A stretch of DNA of 46,190 nt from UMGS1519 sp963621885 (GCA_963621885.1 CAVFFT010000031.1:1-46190), one strand, 5' to 3'; shown: positions 17,847 to 26,076, counted from the first letter of the stretch. Numbers and translations: made by a program. Notes: generated from the letters alone by a model not told the origin.

Positions 17847-18163
17847 TCGTTTTCAATCACGTACATTTTTCCGGTTTCTGGATCCTTGTAAACGCGGCCC
17901 ACATCCTCATAGGTGCTGCCGTCCGCCTCAAAGCTCTCGTCGATGGTCTCGGAATCGGTAAGCTCTTGCGCCTGATCGGACATCTCGACCTCCGTCACGT
18001 TCTTGATGTCGATATTCCACGCCACCACGAGCGCGACCATCAGGCCGCATGCCAGCACGAGCATGCAGTCGGCAAGATTCGCGAGACCCGCCGCGGGGTC
18101 TTCATCATCAAGCTGGCGGCGGCGTCGATACGACGAATCGGAAAGGCTGCTGAACTTGCCCAT
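17843..18163 (-). CDS. DUF2149 protein, ExbD-like single-helix subunit
   Basis: The 106-residue protein has a basic cytosolic N-terminus, one membrane helix at about 28-50, and an extracytoplasmic C-terminal part ending in GRVYKDPETGKMYV, the signature of DUF2149. The helix begins NLADCMLVLACGLMVALV, which lines up with the ExbD/TolR helix (xIDVMLVLLIIFMV) and places D32 at the position of the essential proton-carrying Asp. It starts two bases after the ExbB-type gene stop, and its own stop overlaps the next ATG as ATGA. The protein is most simply read as the ExbD/TolR counterpart of the neighbouring channel subunit. DUF2149 itself has no assigned function. Confidence 0.82.
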   Translation of the reverse strand: MGKFSSLSDSSYRRRRQLDDEDPAAGLANLADCMLVLACGLMVALVVAWNIDIKNVTEVEMSDQAQELTDSETIDESFEADGSTYEDVGRVYKDPETGKMYVIENE

Positions 18164-18165
18164 GA

Positions 18166-18978
18166 CTAGTCGCCCGCCTTTGCCGCGCCTGTCGCAGAAG
18201 CCGCGCGCGAATGCTGTCGCTTCACCGTATCCGCCACAGAAGGCGCGCTCGTGCGCTGCCCCTTCGCCTGCCCATCGCCGCGCAACAGGATATCGCGCAG
18301 GAAATGCGTCGGCTCATCGGTGTCGAGCGTGCCGGACTCGCGCATCTTGTCGACCTTCTCCAGCAGCGCCGTTGTCGCTGCCTCGAGCGCGCTCAGGTAG
18401 TTGTCGTACCACCGTTGGCGAATCTTCGTGACGACATACGCCACAATAGCTACCACCAGGCCTGCCACCGTGGTATCGAATGCCACAAGCAGCGACGTGG
18501 AAAGCTCGAGCGTGTTGCCTTGTCCCAGCGACACAAGACCCGGACCCAGCGGAATGAGCGTACCCATCAGGCCGAGCATCGGGGAGATCTTCGCGACGGT
18601 CTGCGTACGCTGCAGCACGCGCATATGGCGGTCTTCCGTTTCCTCTATCAGGCGTTTTGCAAGCGCGATATGCGAATCAACCGGCAAGTTGCGGTAATCC
18701 CACAGCGTGAGCAGCGCCTCTTTCTGGCTGCCGAGCAACCCGGAATCGGCAATCAGATACGGCAGATCCTGAGGAGCCGCCCTATGGATGGCATCCAGAA
18801 ATTCGGGCATCACCACCTGATAATGATGCCGCTCGGTAGTCCATTCCACCACCACGGCACCGACGCACCACACCGCATAGAGCGTAAGCGCAAGCAGTAT
18901 GATGACCGCCGGCAGCAGCAGTCCCTGAACAAGCGCATACAGGATGTCGCCAAAGTATGTCTGATTCAGAAGATCCAT
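18166..18978 (-). CDS. MotA/TolQ/ExbB-family proton channel subunit
   Basis: The 270-residue protein has three membrane helices: about 16-46, 130-150 and 160-185. The conserved core KISPMLGLMGTLIPLGPGL followed by LSTSLLVAFDTTVAGLVVAIVAYVVTKIR is the ExbB/TolQ signature, with Thr140 and Thr169/170 in the positions of the channel-lining threonines. Such subunits form a pentamer around ExbD/TolR helices and convert proton-motive force into movement. The C-terminal 60 residues are hydrophilic and basic. It begins 21 nt after the binding-protein gene and two bases before DUF2149. ExbB systems normally act on TonB in diderms, so finding one here with surface proteins is notable. Confidence 0.88.
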   Translation of the reverse strand: MDLLNQTYFGDILYALVQGLLLPAVIILLALTLYAVWCVGAVVVEWTTERHHYQVVMPEFLDAIHRAAPQDLPYLIADSGLLGSQKEALLTLWDYRNLPVDSHIALAKRLIEETEDRHMRVLQRTQTVAKISPMLGLMGTLIPLGPGLVSLGQGNTLELSTSLLVAFDTTVAGLVVAIVAYVVTKIRQRWYDNYLSALEAATTALLEKVDKMRESGTLDTDEPTHFLRDILLRGDGQAKGQRTSAPSVADTVKRQHSRAASATGAAKAGD

Positions 18979-18999
18979 GAACCACGCCTTTCTTGCCGC

Positions 19000-20142
19000 C
19001 TATGCGCTTTGCGGCGGATAACTCGTTCCAAGAATTTCCTTCATGTCGGCATCACTCACCTCGACACCGAAGAACAGCTGGTAGTATTCCTGCGCGACCT
19101 GCACCATGTCGACATCGTAGCGGTCGGGATAAAACATGTTAGCCAGCCACTGCACGCCCAAGAAGCGGTTGCAGGCCATCGGGCGATCGACCCAGGCGAC
19201 GGGCACGCTCGGCATCGCATAGACGCGGTCATTGCGCACCGCATTGATGACCGCCCAATCGGGGCTCTCGCGGATAATGTCGATTGCGCCGCCGCGCACC
19301 TCGGAATCCCAGCTGACGATAACATCCGGATTCCAGCTAATCACCGATTCCAGCGACACGTCCGACATGCCCGTCGCGTCAAACCAATCGACTTCTGCCA
19401 CCACCTTGCCACCCGCCGCGTTGAACGACCAGGCATGCTGGCTCGAAGCGGGCTCGGTTTGCAAGCCCTGCGGGCCCTCGGCGTAGTACACGCTCACGCG
19501 CTCGTCTTCGGGCACGTCACCAACCGCCTGCGACACGCGCGATACCACGTCCTCGCAGTACGAGGCCAGTTCCGCCGCGCGCTCCTCACAACCCAGAATC
19601 TCGCCGAGCTTCTGATACGCCTCGGAAATGCGCTCGGTAGAGCCGTCGATCAGAATCACCGGAATGCCCGAAAGCTCCTCGATATTGTCCGCCTCGTCGA
19701 TGTTGTCGGCTACGAGCTCGATGGAGGAAATCGAGAAGATGAGCTGCACGCCGGCCTGCATCACCGCTTCGACATCCATCTGCCCCGACTCCACCGCGCC
19801 GAGGTATTCCACCTCCTGCATGCGCGGCGGCAGGTATTGCATATCCTCGGCGGTATAGCGCGAACAGGTCGCGGCCATCACCTCGGGTTTCAGCGTCATG
19901 ATGAAAATCTCGGCAAGGCCCGACGTGAAATACACCTTTGTCAGCTTGTCCGCCGTGGGAATGGAATGCTCGCGGCCCGCATCGTCAACGAAGGTGCGCA
20001 CGCCCTTGATGATGGCATCGCCGCTTTCCGAACGGCAGCCTGTCAGCATCGAGGGCGCGAGGGCAACCGCCGCGGCCGCCAGCGAGGTGCGCACGAATTC
20101 GCGACGGGTGTAGGTGCGTCGTGCCAGACTATCGCGTTTCAT
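19000..20142 (-). CDS. Tat-exported lipoprotein, ABC importer substrate-binding protein (Peripla_BP_2)
   Basis: The 380-residue protein starts with a twin-arginine signal TRREFVRTSLAAAAVALAP and a lipobox LTGC, so it should be exported by Tat and lipid-anchored. The rest is the class III bilobed fold of iron-siderophore, haem and corrinoid binding proteins: KVYFTSGLAEIF, YLGAVESGQMDVEAVMQAGVQLIF, then SLESVISWNPDVIVSW in the second lobe, ending RPMACNRFLGVQWLANMFYPDRYDVDM. The start at 20142 is set by AGGAAGG upstream and by the signal itself; the frame is open to 20268 inside the ATPase gene. It overlaps the ATPase gene by 14 nt. Iron complex, haem or corrinoid is likely; sequence alone does not decide. 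Confidence 0.9.
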   Translation of the reverse strand: MKRDSLARRTYTRREFVRTSLAAAAVALAPSMLTGCRSESGDAIIKGVRTFVDDAGREHSIPTADKLTKVYFTSGLAEIFIMTLKPEVMAATCSRYTAEDMQYLPPRMQEVEYLGAVESGQMDVEAVMQAGVQLIFSISSIELVADNIDEADNIEELSGIPVILIDGSTERISEAYQKLGEILGCEERAAELASYCEDVVSRVSQAVGDVPEDERVSVYYAEGPQGLQTEPASSQHAWSFNAAGGKVVAEVDWFDATGMSDVSLESVISWNPDVIVSWDSEVRGGAIDIIRESPDWAVINAVRNDRVYAMPSVPVAWVDRPMACNRFLGVQWLANMFYPDRYDVDMVQVAQEYYQLFFGVEVSDADMKEILGTSYPPQSA

Positions 20143-20950
20143 GAGTACCGGTACCTTCCTGCACTTCTGCCGCCAAAAAGGGAACGCACGTCTTGACGAC
20201 GGTGCCCGAAGCGAGCGGCACATCGACGATGCTTGCCCGCGCATGGTAAATGGTTTGCAAACACGCATCGGTCACCACATCGGCGGGCGCCCCCTGCGCG
20301 ATAACCGTGCCCTGATGCATGACGACCACCTTGTCGGCGCAGAAGAGCGCATGATTCGGATCGTGCGTCACCATCACCACGGCCGTGCCACCCTCGGTAA
20401 GCTTCTTCATCTGCTCGAGCACCATATGCTGATTTCCGAAATCAAGCGATGCCGTCGGCTCATCCATCACAAGCACTTTCGCCTGCTGCGCCAGCGCCCG
20501 CGCGATAAGCACGAGCTGCTGCTGTCCGCCAGATAGCTCGGTGTAGGTCTGGTCGGCGATGTCCTGAATGCCCAGCAGCTCCATGGCCTCGTACGCAATG
20601 CGGCGGTCTTCGGCCGTCACACGCGCGAGCCGGTTGATGTACGGCGTACGACCCATGATGACAACATCGGAAACAACAAACGGAAACGGCGGCGTATGCG
20701 CCTGCGGAATGTAGGCGAACACCCGCGCCCGTTCACGTTCGGTCAGCGCGAGCGTATCGGCGCCATCCACCTGCACGCTTCCCGAAAAAGCCGGAAGCAG
20801 CCCGAGCAGGCACTTGAGCATCGTCGTCTTGCCGCAGCCGTTCGCGCCGATGATGCACGCGAATTCCCCCGCATCGACGGTAAAGCTCGCCTGGTGAAAA
20901 ATCTCGCGATCGCCATACCCCGAGCAAAGGTCTTGCACCTGCAGCAACAT
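20129..20950 (-). CDS. FepC/BtuD-type ABC importer ATPase
   Basis: The 273-residue ATPase has Walker A GANGCGKTT (35-43), a Q-loop at YIPQAHTPPFPF, the ABC signature LSGGQQQLVLIARAL, Walker B VLVMDEP and the switch His in VTHDPNHALF. It most resembles FecE/FepC ATPases of siderophore, haem and vitamin B12 importers. Its ATG shares a base with the permease stop (TGATG at 20952-20948). A longer frame upstream to 22090 is only the permease gene read out of frame. It powers uptake through the adjacent FecCD permease. Confidence 0.92.
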   Translation of the reverse strand: MLLQVQDLCSGYGDREIFHQASFTVDAGEFACIIGANGCGKTTMLKCLLGLLPAFSGSVQVDGADTLALTERERARVFAYIPQAHTPPFPFVVSDVVIMGRTPYINRLARVTAEDRRIAYEAMELLGIQDIADQTYTELSGGQQQLVLIARALAQQAKVLVMDEPTASLDFGNQHMVLEQMKKLTEGGTAVVMVTHDPNHALFCADKVVVMHQGTVIAQGAPADVVTDACLQTIYHARASIVDVPLASGTVVKTCVPFLAAEVQEGTGTHETR

Positions 20951-22056
20951 CAGCGCCACCCCCTCGCCTGATTGCGGAAGATGACAACGAAGAACGGCAC
21001 GCCGACGATAGCCGTGAGGATGCCAATGGGAATCTCGACCGACAGCGCGACGCGCGCGATGTTGTCGATAACAAGCAGGAAGATGGCGCCGATAAGCAGC
21101 GAGGTGGGCAAAAGCCGCTTGTAGTTGGGCCCCACAATGGCGCGCGCCAAATGCGGAACCACCAGGCCCACGTAGCCGATGATGCCGGCCACGGCCACCG
21201 ACGTCGAAGCCAGCAGCGTCGAGGCGAAAATGACAAGCAGTCGCGTCACGCGCGTGTTGACACCAAGCGATCGCGCCTCGTCGTCGCCAAACGACAGCAC
21301 GTTTAGCCGCCACGACATTATGACCAGGATGGTAAAGCCCACAAGCAACGGAATGAGCGAGATGAGCAAATCGTCCCCATCGACGCGATTGAAGCTGCCC
21401 ATGAGCCAAAACTGGATGGAAGGCAGCTGGTCTTGCGCGTCGGCAACCAGTTTCACAAACGAAGTGCCCGACGAAAACAGGCTCGACACCAAGATGCCGC
21501 CCAGTACCAAGCCGAGCGTGGGATCGTATTTCACGAGGCGGTTTAGCAACACGGCAAGGCTTACCGCCGCCAAGCCGCCGATAAAGGCGAACAGCTGCAC
21601 GTAGAAGCCGCCGAGGTTCATGAGCATCGCGAGGCAGGCACCGAAGCTTGCACCCGCGGAAGAGCCGAGGATATCGGGGGAAACGAGCGGATTCTTGAAC
21701 ATGCCCTGATACGCGGCGCCCGAGCATGCAAGCGCGGCGCCCACCAGACACACCAGCAAGACGCGTGGCCCGCGGATGCTGAAAATCACGCGGTCGATGC
21801 GCGCGGCCTCCTCGGAATAGGCGGCGCTCGTGGGATCGAGCACCACCGGATTGAAGAAATGGGTGTAAACGCCCGAAAGCAAGTCGGGGACCGAAACGGC
21901 ATAGCGCCCAAGCGCATACGAAACCAGAATCAGCGCAAGCAGCGCGAACACCACCGTTGGCAGCGCCCAAGAAGGAACGCGACTCGCAAATGCCGCATCT
22001 GCGCGTGCATTGGAATCGCGGTTGCCAGCTACGGTTATGTCTTCGCGTATGCGAAT
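20950..22056 (-). CDS. FecCD-family ABC importer permease, probable ATT start
   Basis: The product has about nine or ten membrane helices with the FecCD core: RGPRVLLVCLVGAALACSGAAYQGMFKNPLVSPDILGSS, GLVLGGILVSSLF, DDEARSLGVNT and GLVVPHLARAIVGPNYKRLL. Each half contacts the ATPase through its coupling helix. The first GTG in frame (21954) would cut into helix 1 and has no ribosome binding site. The frame stays open back to a TAG at 22062-22060 region, and AGAGGAG (22069-22063) lies six bases before an in-frame ATT at 22056. That start gives 368 residues and a normal cytosolic N-terminus, so ATT initiation is proposed. It is the first gene of the operon; a homodimer is expected since no second permease is present. 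Confidence 0.85.
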   Translation of the reverse strand: MRIREDITVAGNRDSNARADAAFASRVPSWALPTVVFALLALILVSYALGRYAVSVPDLLSGVYTHFFNPVVLDPTSAAYSEEAARIDRVIFSIRGPRVLLVCLVGAALACSGAAYQGMFKNPLVSPDILGSSAGASFGACLAMLMNLGGFYVQLFAFIGGLAAVSLAVLLNRLVKYDPTLGLVLGGILVSSLFSSGTSFVKLVADAQDQLPSIQFWLMGSFNRVDGDDLLISLIPLLVGFTILVIMSWRLNVLSFGDDEARSLGVNTRVTRLLVIFASTLLASTSVAVAGIIGYVGLVVPHLARAIVGPNYKRLLPTSLLIGAIFLLVIDNIARVALSVEIPIGILTAIVGVPFFVVIFRNQARGWR

Positions 22057-22062
22057 GGGCTA

Positions 22063-22069
22063 CTCCTCT
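22063..22069 (-). promoter_or_regulatory. Shine-Dalgarno deciding the permease start
   Basis: AGAGGAG on the minus strand, six bases upstream of the ATT at 22056-22054. There is no ATG, GTG or TTG at an acceptable distance in the permease frame. Confidence 0.6.
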
Positions 22070-22085
22070 TTCGTCAGCGAACGCA

Positions 22086-22099
22086 TGCAAATGCTTGCA
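22086..22099. repeat. Palindrome upstream of the ABC-ExbB operon
   Basis: TGCAA-ATGC-TTGCA is a perfect 5-bp inverted repeat with a 4-bp centre, 30 nt before the permease start. It may be an operator. No clear -10/-35 pair is seen between the upstream terminator and this gene, so the operon may also depend on read-through. Confidence 0.4.
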
Positions 22100-22134
22100 C
22101 TTTGGCGCGCCACATGCGCATTTTGATACGCAAG

Positions 22135-22163
22135 GGGGAGCCCGCAGAGAACCCGGGCTCCCC
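22135..22163 (-). terminator. Terminator-like hairpin after the 1246-aa surface protein gene
   Basis: GGGGAGCCCG (22135-22144) and CGGGCTCCCC (22154-22163) form a perfect 10-bp stem with a 9-nt loop, 30 nt past the stop codon. On the minus strand only CTTGCG follows, so the T-run is weak and read-through into the ABC operon is possible. Confidence 0.65.
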
Positions 22164-22192
22164 TCACGTGATGAATCACCTGAGCAGTCGCG

Positions 22193-25100
22193 CTATTTCA
22201 CGACAACCTTGACCGTTACGGTCTTCGAACTCGCGTTGTAATTTGCAGTGCCCGCGGAGCTCACCTTCACCTTCACCTTGTAGGTGCCCTTCTTAAGGCC
22301 CTTCTTCACGGTAATCTTGCCGCTCTTGGAGACGGTGATCTTCTTGTTACCGGAAGACTTGGCGTAGGTGACCTTACCCTTCGCGCCAGAAACCTTGAAA
22401 GCGGTCTTGGCAGAGATGCTGCGCGTCGACTTCTTCAGCTTCGAATACTTAACCTTGCACGTATTCGCCTTCACGGAAAGCGACTGGGAAGCCTTTGCAA
22501 CCTTGAAATCGCAGGTGGTGTCGCCAGTCACGCCAACGCTCTTACCCGTCACCTTCAGGGCATACGCGCCCGCATTCACCAGGCTGCCATCCCACGTCAC
22601 CTGGTAGGTATCCGCGGGAATCACCGTACCCTTGTAGGTCACGGTAACGGCCGGCTTGAGAGCAGAGCCCTTGTAGGTCGCGGCTTTCGCGGTGACCGTG
22701 GCATCAGCCAAGTCGAGCGTGTAAATGGTGAACGACTTCTGCGCGGTCGCGCCCGCGTAGTTGCCGATACCCGCAGCCTTCACCTTGGCCGTGCCGGCCT
22801 TGGTGTTGCTGTAGTACAGCACCTCGTAATCGGTGCCCTCAACGAGCTTGGCACCCGTCTTGTCATCGGTCAGCGTAACGGAAGGCTTAATGGCGCTACC
22901 GGTCGCAAGCTGATCGGGGATATCGGCAATCGTGAAGCCATTCGACAGGCTCTTGGACTTGATCTGGAATTTCACCACCGTCTGGAACGGATAGTCGTCA
23001 GAACCGACAACCATGGCCTTTGCCTCGCCCGCGCTCACATTGTTTGTGAACTTGACGGCGTAATCCTCGCCGGCAACCAATTCAACCTCTTTGCCGTCGG
23101 CATCCTTGTAGGTGACCTTCAGCTCGGGTTCGACAGCGCTGCCGGTGTACTCCTGGTCGTCAATATCCGCAACGCTAATCTCATCAGCGCTCGGCAGAAC
23201 GGTGAACTCAACCGTCGGTTTACCAATGTAGCCTGCGTTCACCGTTGCAACATAGCCGCCCGACTGGGTAAACGGCGCGTTGACCTCGGTGCCGCTCTTC
23301 GTCGCATACGAAAGCGTGTAATCGAAACCCTCAATGAGCTTGATGCCGCCATAGTTCACCTCGACCGTCGGCGAGACGCCCGCATCGGTCTTCGCATACT
23401 TGGCGTCAATGCCAGAGATGCCCTCGGCCGTCAGGCTATCCTTCTCGATAGCCGATCCGCCCTGCCAAGCAAGAACCGGATAGCCGTTATCGCTCTTCGC
23501 GAATGCCGCTTTGTAGCTGCCGTCGGCTGCCGTGTTCAGGCGAACAACCGCAATGTCGGACTTCAGCGTCGCGTCATCCATCGTGTAGCTGTCGCTAATC
23601 TTGTAACCGCTGTTGTAGGAATTGGCAAGCGCCGCACCGCCGTATTTGATGCTGCCGTCGGCGTTTTCGCACGTGCCATCCATGTACTTGATACCGTCGT
23701 CACCCGTCATCGAGCCGTACTGGTTATACGCACGGGTCGTATTGAGCGTGAACAGATGATTGTACTTACCGGTGCCCAGCTTGCCTACGATAACGCCCGA
23801 CGAACCCGGGGCATAGGTCTCGCCCACCGCATAGCAGTTGGTGACATCACCCGCAGCACTGGCGCCAACGATGCCGCCCGTGCCCTGCTTGCCGCCAGTG
23901 GTGCTATCGCCCTTGCCATTGCGGATGGTGCCCGTGTTGTAGCAGTACGAAACCGTACCGCCGTCCATGGAACCAAGGATGCCACCGACACCTTGATTGC
24001 CGTTCCTGTAATTCCAGGCTTCCACATCGGCCGTGTTGTAGCATTCGGAAATCGTGCCGCTCGTCTGGTAACCGACGATGCCACCGACGCGATACGTTTT
24101 CTTACTTGTGTCGGAAGCAATCTTGCCCTCGAAGCCGCATTGCGAAACCGTGCCGCCATCGTTGCAACCGACGATGCCGCCAACCGAATAGGTTTCGCCT
24201 GCGCCAGGATAGATTTCGACAGTCGAAATGATGTTGCTCACCGTGCCCGTGTTGTAAGCGACGGCCGCAGCCACGAAATCACCATTGCCGATGGTCGCGT
24301 CCGCCGCGCCCATGTTGCCGCTAATGTTGAAGTTGGTCACAGTGCCCGCGTTGTTGCCAAACAGGCCCTTGTAGCCGCCCGCGCTTGTCATGTGAAGACC
24401 GCTGATGGTCTTTCCCTGGCCGTCGAAGGTGCCGGCAAACTTCGCGTTTTTGTTGCCGATAGCCGTCCAATCAGCGATGCCGGAAAGGTCGATGTTGTCC
24501 GTAAGCTTCACGGTCTTGCCCGCAAAGTCGCTCTGGGCGACACCGTCTTCCACATAAGAACCGTTCACGATACCCGCAAACACAAGAAGCTCTTCGGCCG
24601 AGGAGATCTCGTAAACATCAGCGGAGGCGTCATACGTCTTCTCAAGCGTGAAGCTGCCCGCCTCGCTGTCCCACGTCGCGGTGTAGAGGTCGCCAGCAAC
24701 GCTCAGCGTATGGTTTTCCTTGGAAAGCGCCAGATACAGGTTCTTCTCGGGAACGAAGCTCGAACCGTTCTTGCTCGGGTAGGCCGAGGTGCCATAGTCG
24801 TCCGCGGTCACCAGCCACGAAGCATCGTTCGTGAGCCAGTTCTCCATCGTGCTCAGATTGCTGTTCTCGGAGTTGGTGGGGTTCTTCACCTCATTGGTCA
24901 CGTAGGTGTAAGCGCGGCCGGAATAGAACGGCTTCTCGCCGCCGTCAACATACACATCGACCGTATCGGTGCTCAGATCGGAAATGTAGGAGCTCACGTC
25001 AAGAGTCAGCAGCGCATAGTCGCTCGCATTGAGCGCCTTCACGGCAGTCCAACTCACGCCCGGCATACCGTTAAAAGTCGGCTCTTGGCCATAGGAATGC

Positions 25101-25933
25101 CACGAATTACTCGACAGAACCGTCTTCAAAGAGCCGCCCGTAATCGTCACGTTGGCGGCATTCGCGGAATTGCCCGCGCCAATGGCCGGACCCGTGAAGT
25201 CCTCGAAGAGCTCAACCAGACCGCCAGTCACGTACACATCGCCGGCTTTGCCCTGGTTCGAACCGCCGATGAGCGCGCCCTTGGCCATACCCTTGATGTA
25301 AAGCTCACCACCGTTGATGGTGATGTCGCCACCCTTGTCAGTTGGTGAGTCGCCGCCAATGACGGAGCCGGTCTTCGAGCCCTTGATGAACCAGTAGCCA
25401 CCGTTGAAGGTGATGGCGCCATTGGCCTCGCCGTTGTTGCCACCAATGTAGGAGCACAAGGCCGACTTGTAACCGTACAGCGTGCCGGTACCATCAAAGG
25501 AAACGGAAGCACCCGCCGGCACGTGAATGACAGCCTCATTCAAGCCGCCAACATTGTCGATGAGGTTTTCACCCGCGATATTCAGCGCGCCATTGCCCTT
25601 GAAGTCGATGGTGGATCCCGCGCTGCCCTGAGTCGCATAGAGATTCTCGATGGTCAGCGTAGTGCCTTCGCCCACAGACAGGCTCAGTCCGCTGAAGAAG
25701 TTGTCAGCACCCAGGCCCTGAACCGTAACGTTCAGACCCCCCCCGATTTCAATCGTACCCGTCGCATCTGACGCGAGCGTGTACGTGCCATTGGAATCGA
25801 TGGATTCGCCACCGGTGATTTCCTCCGCTTGAGCAAGCAGAGGAGATGCCATTGTCAGCGCAATTGCCAGCGAAAACAGCAAAGCCATGAGCTTCGCCGG
25901 CGCCGTTTGCACTCGTGCGATTCTACCTCCCAT
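22193..25933 (-). CDS. Giant secreted beta-helix/GLUG/Ig-like repeat surface protein (1246 aa)
   Basis: The N-terminus is an export signal (KLMALLFSLAIALTMASPLLAQAEE). Residues about 30-330 carry repeated ITINGG/VYVTGG strands typical of a parallel beta-helix. Residues about 445-745 carry GLUG motifs (GGIVGCNDGGTVSQC, GGIVGYQTSGTISEC, GGILGSMDGGTVSYC). Residues about 910-1145 hold YTGSAVEPELKVTY-type repeats, and the last 95 residues are a lysine-rich domain (KKGLKKGTYKVKVKVSSAG) matching the tail of the 1729-aa protein. No LPXTG motif is present. GGAAGG six bases upstream suits the ATG at 25933; the ATG at 25939 is also possible. It forms its own unit upstream of the ABC-ExbB operon. Function unknown; surface binding is likely. 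Confidence 0.85.
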   Translation of the reverse strand: MGGRIARVQTAPAKLMALLFSLAIALTMASPLLAQAEEITGGESIDSNGTYTLASDATGTIEIGGGLNVTVQGLGADNFFSGLSLSVGEGTTLTIENLYATQGSAGSTIDFKGNGALNIAGENLIDNVGGLNEAVIHVPAGASVSFDGTGTLYGYKSALCSYIGGNNGEANGAITFNGGYWFIKGSKTGSVIGGDSPTDKGGDITINGGELYIKGMAKGALIGGSNQGKAGDVYVTGGLVELFEDFTGPAIGAGNSANAANVTITGGSLKTVLSSNSWHSYGQEPTFNGMPGVSWTAVKALNASDYALLTLDVSSYISDLSTDTVDVYVDGGEKPFYSGRAYTYVTNEVKNPTNSENSNLSTMENWLTNDASWLVTADDYGTSAYPSKNGSSFVPEKNLYLALSKENHTLSVAGDLYTATWDSEAGSFTLEKTYDASADVYEISSAEELLVFAGIVNGSYVEDGVAQSDFAGKTVKLTDNIDLSGIADWTAIGNKNAKFAGTFDGQGKTISGLHMTSAGGYKGLFGNNAGTVTNFNISGNMGAADATIGNGDFVAAAVAYNTGTVSNIISTVEIYPGAGETYSVGGIVGCNDGGTVSQCGFEGKIASDTSKKTYRVGGIVGYQTSGTISECYNTADVEAWNYRNGNQGVGGILGSMDGGTVSYCYNTGTIRNGKGDSTTGGKQGTGGIVGASAAGDVTNCYAVGETYAPGSSGVIVGKLGTGKYNHLFTLNTTRAYNQYGSMTGDDGIKYMDGTCENADGSIKYGGAALANSYNSGYKISDSYTMDDATLKSDIAVVRLNTAADGSYKAAFAKSDNGYPVLAWQGGSAIEKDSLTAEGISGIDAKYAKTDAGVSPTVEVNYGGIKLIEGFDYTLSYATKSGTEVNAPFTQSGGYVATVNAGYIGKPTVEFTVLPSADEISVADIDDQEYTGSAVEPELKVTYKDADGKEVELVAGEDYAVKFTNNVSAGEAKAMVVGSDDYPFQTVVKFQIKSKSLSNGFTIADIPDQLATGSAIKPSVTLTDDKTGAKLVEGTDYEVLYYSNTKAGTAKVKAAGIGNYAGATAQKSFTIYTLDLADATVTAKAATYKGSALKPAVTVTYKGTVIPADTYQVTWDGSLVNAGAYALKVTGKSVGVTGDTTCDFKVAKASQSLSVKANTCKVKYSKLKKSTRSISAKTAFKVSGAKGKVTYAKSSGNKKITVSKSGKITVKKGLKKGTYKVKVKVSSAGTANYNASSKTVTVKVVVK

Positions 25934-26052
25934 TTTCATCCTTCCCTCGTTAACTTATTTCAAGGTGACGTCTGTTCCGCGGTCCCCGTTCCTAAGCTGC
26001 AAATGCGTACATGCCGTCTTCCTCGCACTATGCGCATAATTCTATTTTTCGA

Positions 26053-26076
26053 TGAGAATATTCCCGTTTGAGAATA
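26053..26076. repeat. Direct repeat in the promoter region of the 1246-aa gene
   Basis: TGAGAATA occurs at 26053-26060 and 26069-26076, 16 nt apart start to start. On the minus strand a TAGAAT follows about 15 nt further on, without a good -35. The repeat therefore covers the -35 region and could be a regulator site. Confidence 0.4.

Noticed and set aside
20142..20268. Longer N-terminus for the binding lipoprotein
   Set aside because: It would overlap the ATPase gene by over 130 nt and place the Tat signal internally.
20129..22090. 653-residue open frame suggesting a fused permease-ATPase
   Set aside because: Its first part is the permease gene read out of frame and has no membrane-protein character; the true permease frame ends in TGATG at the ATPase start.
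22057..22192. Cobalamin or other riboswitch ahead of the ABC importer operon
   Set aside because: The space is short and lacks the conserved B12-box pattern; only a terminator and a small palindrome are visible.
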